Source: Neocallimastix lanati (nom. inval.) (lineage: Eukaryota; Neocallimastigomycota; Neocallimastigomycetes; Neocallimastigales; Neocallimastigaceae). Taken from it: a DNA stretch of 62,000 nt. The position numbers and the translations under genes were made by a program. The notes beneath the pieces are model-generated. The model saw only the letters and a list, made by a program, of their open reading frames with translations, ran no database searches and was not told where the DNA came from. Shown in pieces: positions 61,742 through 62,000 of the stretch (the first letter of the stretch is position 1; each line of letters starts with the position of its first letter). The stretch lies in NCBI GenBank assembly GCA_016946835.1, contig JACVTC010000002.1, positions 1,990,001 to 2,052,000 of the forward strand, given 5' to 3'.

Positions 61742-62000
61742 TTATTTTGTATTATCAGTATCTGTCAAAATTTTATTATACAATATTAGATATCTGTAGA
61801 TATCAAAATAATGATTTTGGTAATTTTTATTAAATGATGGATTTATATTATTAAATATCTCCTCAATATTTTCCTTAAACTTTTTGTCGTCAATATTGCT
61901 GATATCAAAATTTGGATTGACTTTACTTTTAATTACATAAATCGAATATAATAAAGGGATGTTTATTGTTTGAATAAATTCTTCTGTTTCTTTAATTATG
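61742..62000 (-). CDS. 3' part of unknown ORF adjacent to the polymerase, 5' end outside window
   Basis: Eighty-five codons of open minus-strand frame (IIKETEEFIQTINIPLLYSI ... NPNFDISNIDDKKFKENI ... YFDIYRYLILYNKIL) end at TAA 61742-61744, about 150 bp behind the polymerase start and on the same strand. I do not recognise the family. A degraded copy accompanies the degraded polymerase copy at 22.8-23.1 kb, so the two ORFs belong to one unit. Confidence 0.7.
   Translation of the reverse strand, partial: IIKETEEFIQTINIPLLYSIYVIKSKVNPNFDISNIDDKKFKENIEEIFNNINPSFNKNYQNHYFDIYRYLILYNKILTDTDNTK

Noticed and set aside
1-62000. tRNA, rRNA and snRNA genes
   Set aside because: I scanned for GC-bearing stem-loops and GTTCRANNC-type loops and found no stretch with cloverleaf potential. 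A dedicated search tool could still find one.

Overview
The window is chromosomal DNA from a eukaryote with an extremely AT-rich genome. Noncoding DNA is almost only A and T, with long poly-A/poly-T tracts and A/T microsatellites; genes are split by many short GT...AG introns. One host gene resembles CFAP221/PCDP1, a central-apparatus protein of motile flagella, so the organism has a flagellated stage. Together with Asn-rich proteins, decayed ankyrin arrays and abundant LINEs, this best fits an anaerobic gut fungus (Neocallimastigomycota) or a similarly AT-rich zoosporic fungus. The assignment is an inference; no rRNA or barcode gene is present.

Layout, left to right. 1-3293 (minus): 3'-truncated CFAP221-like gene. 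5906-8068 (plus): five-exon gene with a KEN box, a D-box-like motif and a DIEYMPP motif, a securin candidate. 10.2-12.4 kb (minus): decayed ankyrin-repeat array next to a decayed FLYWCH/MULE transposase. 15.0 kb: near-perfect 34-bp hairpin. 16282-18788 (plus): R3HCC1-like gene. 20.3-21.9 kb: 5'-truncated LINE. 22.15-23.13 kb (minus): degraded second copy of the DNA polymerase locus at the right end of the window. 23.8-25.4 kb: remains of an integrase-bearing element. 25.4-31.9 kb: gene-free, with a very large heptanucleotide array. 31912-37692 (plus): TMEM214-like ER membrane protein gene with a Lys/Ala-rich repeat tail. 38.7-49.5 kb: array of LINE copies, one nearly intact and apparently with an inverted 5' end. 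52821-57267 (plus): complete 13-exon gene for the PP2A scaffold subunit. 58220-61594 (minus): intronless 1124-residue family B DNA polymerase of viral type, with the 3' part of another ORF behind its start (61742-62000).

The host genes are unrelated housekeeping and cytoskeletal genes and form no pathway. The most unusual content is the viral-type polymerase unit. It has all exonuclease and polymerase motifs, no introns and visibly higher GC than its surroundings. A colinear, broken copy of its N-terminal region and of the neighbouring ORF lies about 38 kb away in the same orientation. This suggests an integrated DNA virus or virus-like element present in more than one copy. The second notable system is the LINE array, whose copies share the 3' end (AATAAA, then CTAGTCTA or similar, then poly-A), an extra N-terminal domain and a conserved tail after the zinc finger.
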